Positions 4,838 through 6,269 of a stretch of DNA of 6,269 bases are shown piece by piece. The position numbers and the translations under genes were made by a program. The notes beneath the pieces are model-generated. The model was not told the DNA's origin. It did no database searches and worked only from the letters and a program-made list of their open reading frames with translations. Numbering within the stretch: position 1 is the first letter of the stretch; each line of letters begins with the position of its first letter. Origin of the DNA: CAMEON01 sp045602325 (GTDB lineage Bacteria > Bacillota > Clostridia > Oscillospirales > CAG-272); assembly GCA_045602325.1 (NCBI GenBank), contig JAZSBH010000075.1, positions 1 through 6,269 of the forward strand, in the 5' to 3' direction.

Positions 4838-6081
4838 TGAAAAAGCATATTCGTCCTGCTTCTCTTCTGCTGGCTACACTGCTTCTTCTCCCCCTCGTCA
4901 TGGGTCTGACCGCCTGCTCCGGGAGCAGCGATGATACCGTAACCCTCTACGTCTACAACTGGGGCGAGTACATTTCCGACGGCTCCGAGGGTACTTTGGA
5001 TACCAACGAGATGTTTGAAGAGTGGTACTATGAGACCTACGGCGTCCGCGTCGAGGTCAACTATTCCACCTACTCCAGCAACGAGAGTATGTACGCCAAG
5101 CTCAGCTCAGGCTCGGTCAACTACGACGTGGTGGTTCCCTCGGACTACATGATCGAGCGCATGATCGCCGAGGACATGCTGGCAGAGCTGAACTTTGACA
5201 ACATCCCCCACATCGGCAACATCGATCCCACTTTCTTCGGCGAGAATGCCGAGTTTGACTACTACGACACCGACAACAAGTACGCCGTCCCCTACATGTA
5301 CGGTATGATCGGAATCATCTACAACACCTCCATGGTGGACGAGAACGATCCTGCTCTGGGCTCCTGGCAGCTCATGTGGGACGAGCGGCACGCCGGCAAC
5401 ATTCTGCAGTTCAACAACTCCCGCGACGCCTTCGGAACCGCCCAATATTTTCTGGGTCTGGACGTCAACTCGGACAGCGAGACCGACTGGCGTAAGGCTC
5501 TCGAGAAGCTCAAGGAGCAAAAGCCCGTCCTCCAGGGCTACGTCATGGACGAGATCTTCAACAAGATGGAGAACGGCTCCGCCGCCATCGCCGCCTACTA
5601 CGCGGGCGATTTCCTGGCCATGTACGAGAACAACGAGAATCTGGAGTTCTTCTATCCCGCCGAGGGCACCAACCTCTACGTGGACGCCATGTGTATCCCC
5701 AAGACCTCTCAAAATAAAGAGATCGCCGAGCGGTACATTGACTTCATGCTGACCGAAGCTCCTGCCGTGGCCAACGCCGAGTACACCTACTATGCCTCTC
5801 CCAACACCGTCGTGCGGGAGAATCAGGAGTACATCGACTACATGAACGAGATCAAAGAGGGCGGCTACGATTTGATGTACAACACCGACGCGGTGGAGAC
5901 CTCGTCCTACAAGAATCTGGACGGAGAAAAGCTCATCATGCTCAACGAGCTGTGGGAGGAGCTGAAATCCGACATCGAGGTCGGGTTGCCCATTTACGTG
6001 ATCTGTGCCGTGATCCTGGTGGTTCTCATCGGTGGAGGAACCTTCCTCGCCGTGAGGAAAAAGATCCGCGACAAGTATTAA
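4837..6081 (+). CDS. potD: Polyamine-binding lipoprotein PotD with extra C-terminal membrane anchor
   Basis: A 414-residue extracellular substrate-binding protein of the importer. A signal peptide (KKH, then a leucine-rich core) ends in lipobox LTAC, so Cys27 should be lipidated. The mature start LYVYNWGEYI matches the PotD ligand motif; Trp42 and Tyr45 correspond to Trp34 and Tyr37 of E. coli PotD. YDVVVPSDYMIERM, VPYMYGMIGIIYNTS, AAYYAGDFLAM (252-262) and LYVDAMCIP (280-288) follow in family order. Unusually, after the usual end near ELWEELKSD, a helix of about 23 hydrophobic residues (384-406) and a basic tail RKKIRDKY follow. This predicts a second, C-terminal membrane anchor; PotD of about 350 residues normally lacks it. 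The ATG at 4837 has GGGAGGG (4822-4828) 8 nt upstream; an in-frame GTG at 4834 adds one residue. It is the last operon gene, overlapping the potC stop by 1 nt. Confidence 0.92.
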   Translation: MKKHIRPASLLLATLLLLPLVMGLTACSGSSDDTVTLYVYNWGEYISDGSEGTLDTNEMFEEWYYETYGVRVEVNYSTYSSNESMYAKLSSGSVNYDVVVPSDYMIERMIAEDMLAELNFDNIPHIGNIDPTFFGENAEFDYYDTDNKYAVPYMYGMIGIIYNTSMVDENDPALGSWQLMWDERHAGNILQFNNSRDAFGTAQYFLGLDVNSDSETDWRKALEKLKEQKPVLQGYVMDEIFNKMENGSAAIAAYYAGDFLAMYENNENLEFFYPAEGTNLYVDAMCIPKTSQNKEIAERYIDFMLTEAPAVANAEYTYYASPNTVVRENQEYIDYMNEIKEGGYDLMYNTDAVETSSYKNLDGEKLIMLNELWEELKSDIEVGLPIYVICAVILVVLIGGGTFLAVRKKIRDKY

Positions 6082-6125
6082 CCAATTTGGGAGGATGCAG
6101 GTCATCCTCCCATTTTGCAAATTGG
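6082..6125 (+). terminator. Terminator-like hairpin after potD
   Basis: Directly after the potD stop, GGGAGGATG (6089-6097) pairs perfectly with CATCCTCCC (6103-6111) around a 5-nt loop, followed by ATTTTGC. An outer 7-bp stem, CCAATTT (6082-6088) with AAATTGG (6119-6125), encloses it. Position and strength make it the likely end of the pot transcript, although the T-run is only four bases. The structure is nearly symmetrical and could work on either strand. Confidence 0.7.
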
Positions 6126-6156
6126 GATTTATCGGGGAACGCGGAAGAACGACCAA

Positions 6157-6180
6157 AGGGGCTTTTTGCAAAAAGCCCCT
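6157..6180. repeat. 24-bp perfect palindrome
   Basis: AGGGGCTTTTTG (6157-6168) is followed directly by its exact reverse complement CAAAAAGCCCCT (6169-6180), with no loop bases. In RNA the centre would open into a small loop with a 10-bp stem. The form suits a bidirectional terminator or part of a dispersed palindromic element; it lies about 30 nt past the pot terminator. Confidence 0.6.
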
Positions 6181-6189
6181 CTGGACTCC

Positions 6190-6235
6190 CCAAAAACCTT
6201 TAACAAAACAATCATTATACTATAAAAGTTTTTGG
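6190..6235. repeat. Inverted repeat with A/T-rich centre
   Basis: CCAAAAAC (6190-6197) is complementary to GTTTTTGG (6228-6235), and TTT (6199-6201) pairs with AAA (6224-6226) after one mismatch. The 22-nt centre is A/T-rich. It sits between two stronger palindromes and is probably part of the same composite element. Confidence 0.4.
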
Positions 6236-6239
6236 AGAT

Positions 6240-6269
6240 CCAAGAACCTTTTTTCAAAAAGGTTCTTGG
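6240..6269. repeat. 14-bp perfect hairpin reaching the window end
   Basis: CCAAGAACCTTTTT (6240-6253) pairs exactly with AAAAAGGTTCTTGG (6256-6269) around TC. The right arm ends at the last base of the window, so the element may continue. It resembles the GC-stem plus T/A-core design of the palindrome at 6157-6180. It could be a terminator for a gene entering from the right, but no such gene is visible. Confidence 0.55.

Noticed and set aside
5107..6171. Long open frame (354 codons) on the minus strand opposite potD
   Set aside because: The translation is dominated by valine, histidine, glycine and leucine without domain structure, as expected for the antisense of a GC-biased gene. The plus strand has a complete, well-recognised PotD.
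6200..6226. Promoter-like TTAACA and TATAAA
   Set aside because: Spacing is only 15 nt, it lies inside an inverted repeat of A/T-rich sequence, and no gene follows before the window ends.
1..6269. CRISPR array, tRNA, rRNA or transposase
   Set aside because: No regularly spaced repeats, cloverleaf-type sequence, rRNA segments or transposase motifs were seen on either strand.

Overview
The window looks like chromosome from a moderately GC-rich anaerobic Clostridia, probably Oscillospiraceae/Ruminococcaceae-like. This rests on the Gram-positive-style lipoprotein, strong GGAGG-type ribosome binding sites, sigma-A-type promoters, and palindromic intergenic elements of a style familiar from gut Firmicutes. 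The taxon is an inference; no rRNA or other marker gene is present.

Layout: (1) 1-195 is non-coding, with a double-hairpin palindromic element followed by the leader of a small regulator. (2) 196-627 (+) encodes an XRE-type helix-turn-helix protein whose C-terminal third resembles the FtsK gamma winged helix. (3) 628-846 is non-coding and dominated by a 30+30 bp near-perfect inverted repeat, then a GC-rich hairpin. (4) 847-1506 (-) encodes an unrecognised protein with a basic N-terminal module. It has a consensus promoter and two well-formed translation start sites in the same frame. (5) 1507-1983 is a divergent regulatory region holding that promoter, an imperfect direct repeat, and a strong promoter and about 140-nt leader for the next operon. 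(6) 1984-6081 (+) is a compact four-gene operon, potA-potB-potC-potD, for a spermidine/putrescine-type ABC importer; adjacent genes overlap by 1-4 nt. (7) 6082-6269 holds a hairpin terminator, then three further inverted repeats reaching exactly to the window end.

How the genes work together: the substrate-binding lipoprotein PotD would capture polyamine outside the membrane. PotB and PotC form the membrane channel, and PotA hydrolyses ATP to drive uptake. The unusual part is PotD, which carries a C-terminal membrane helix as well as a lipobox and so may be anchored at both ends. The HTH gene and the minus-strand gene are separate units; nothing in the sequence shows that they regulate or take part in transport.

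I do not see a clearly new multi-gene system. The points most worth a second look are the XRE plus FtsK-gamma architecture, the two-start minus-strand gene with its duplicated leader, and the doubly anchored PotD.
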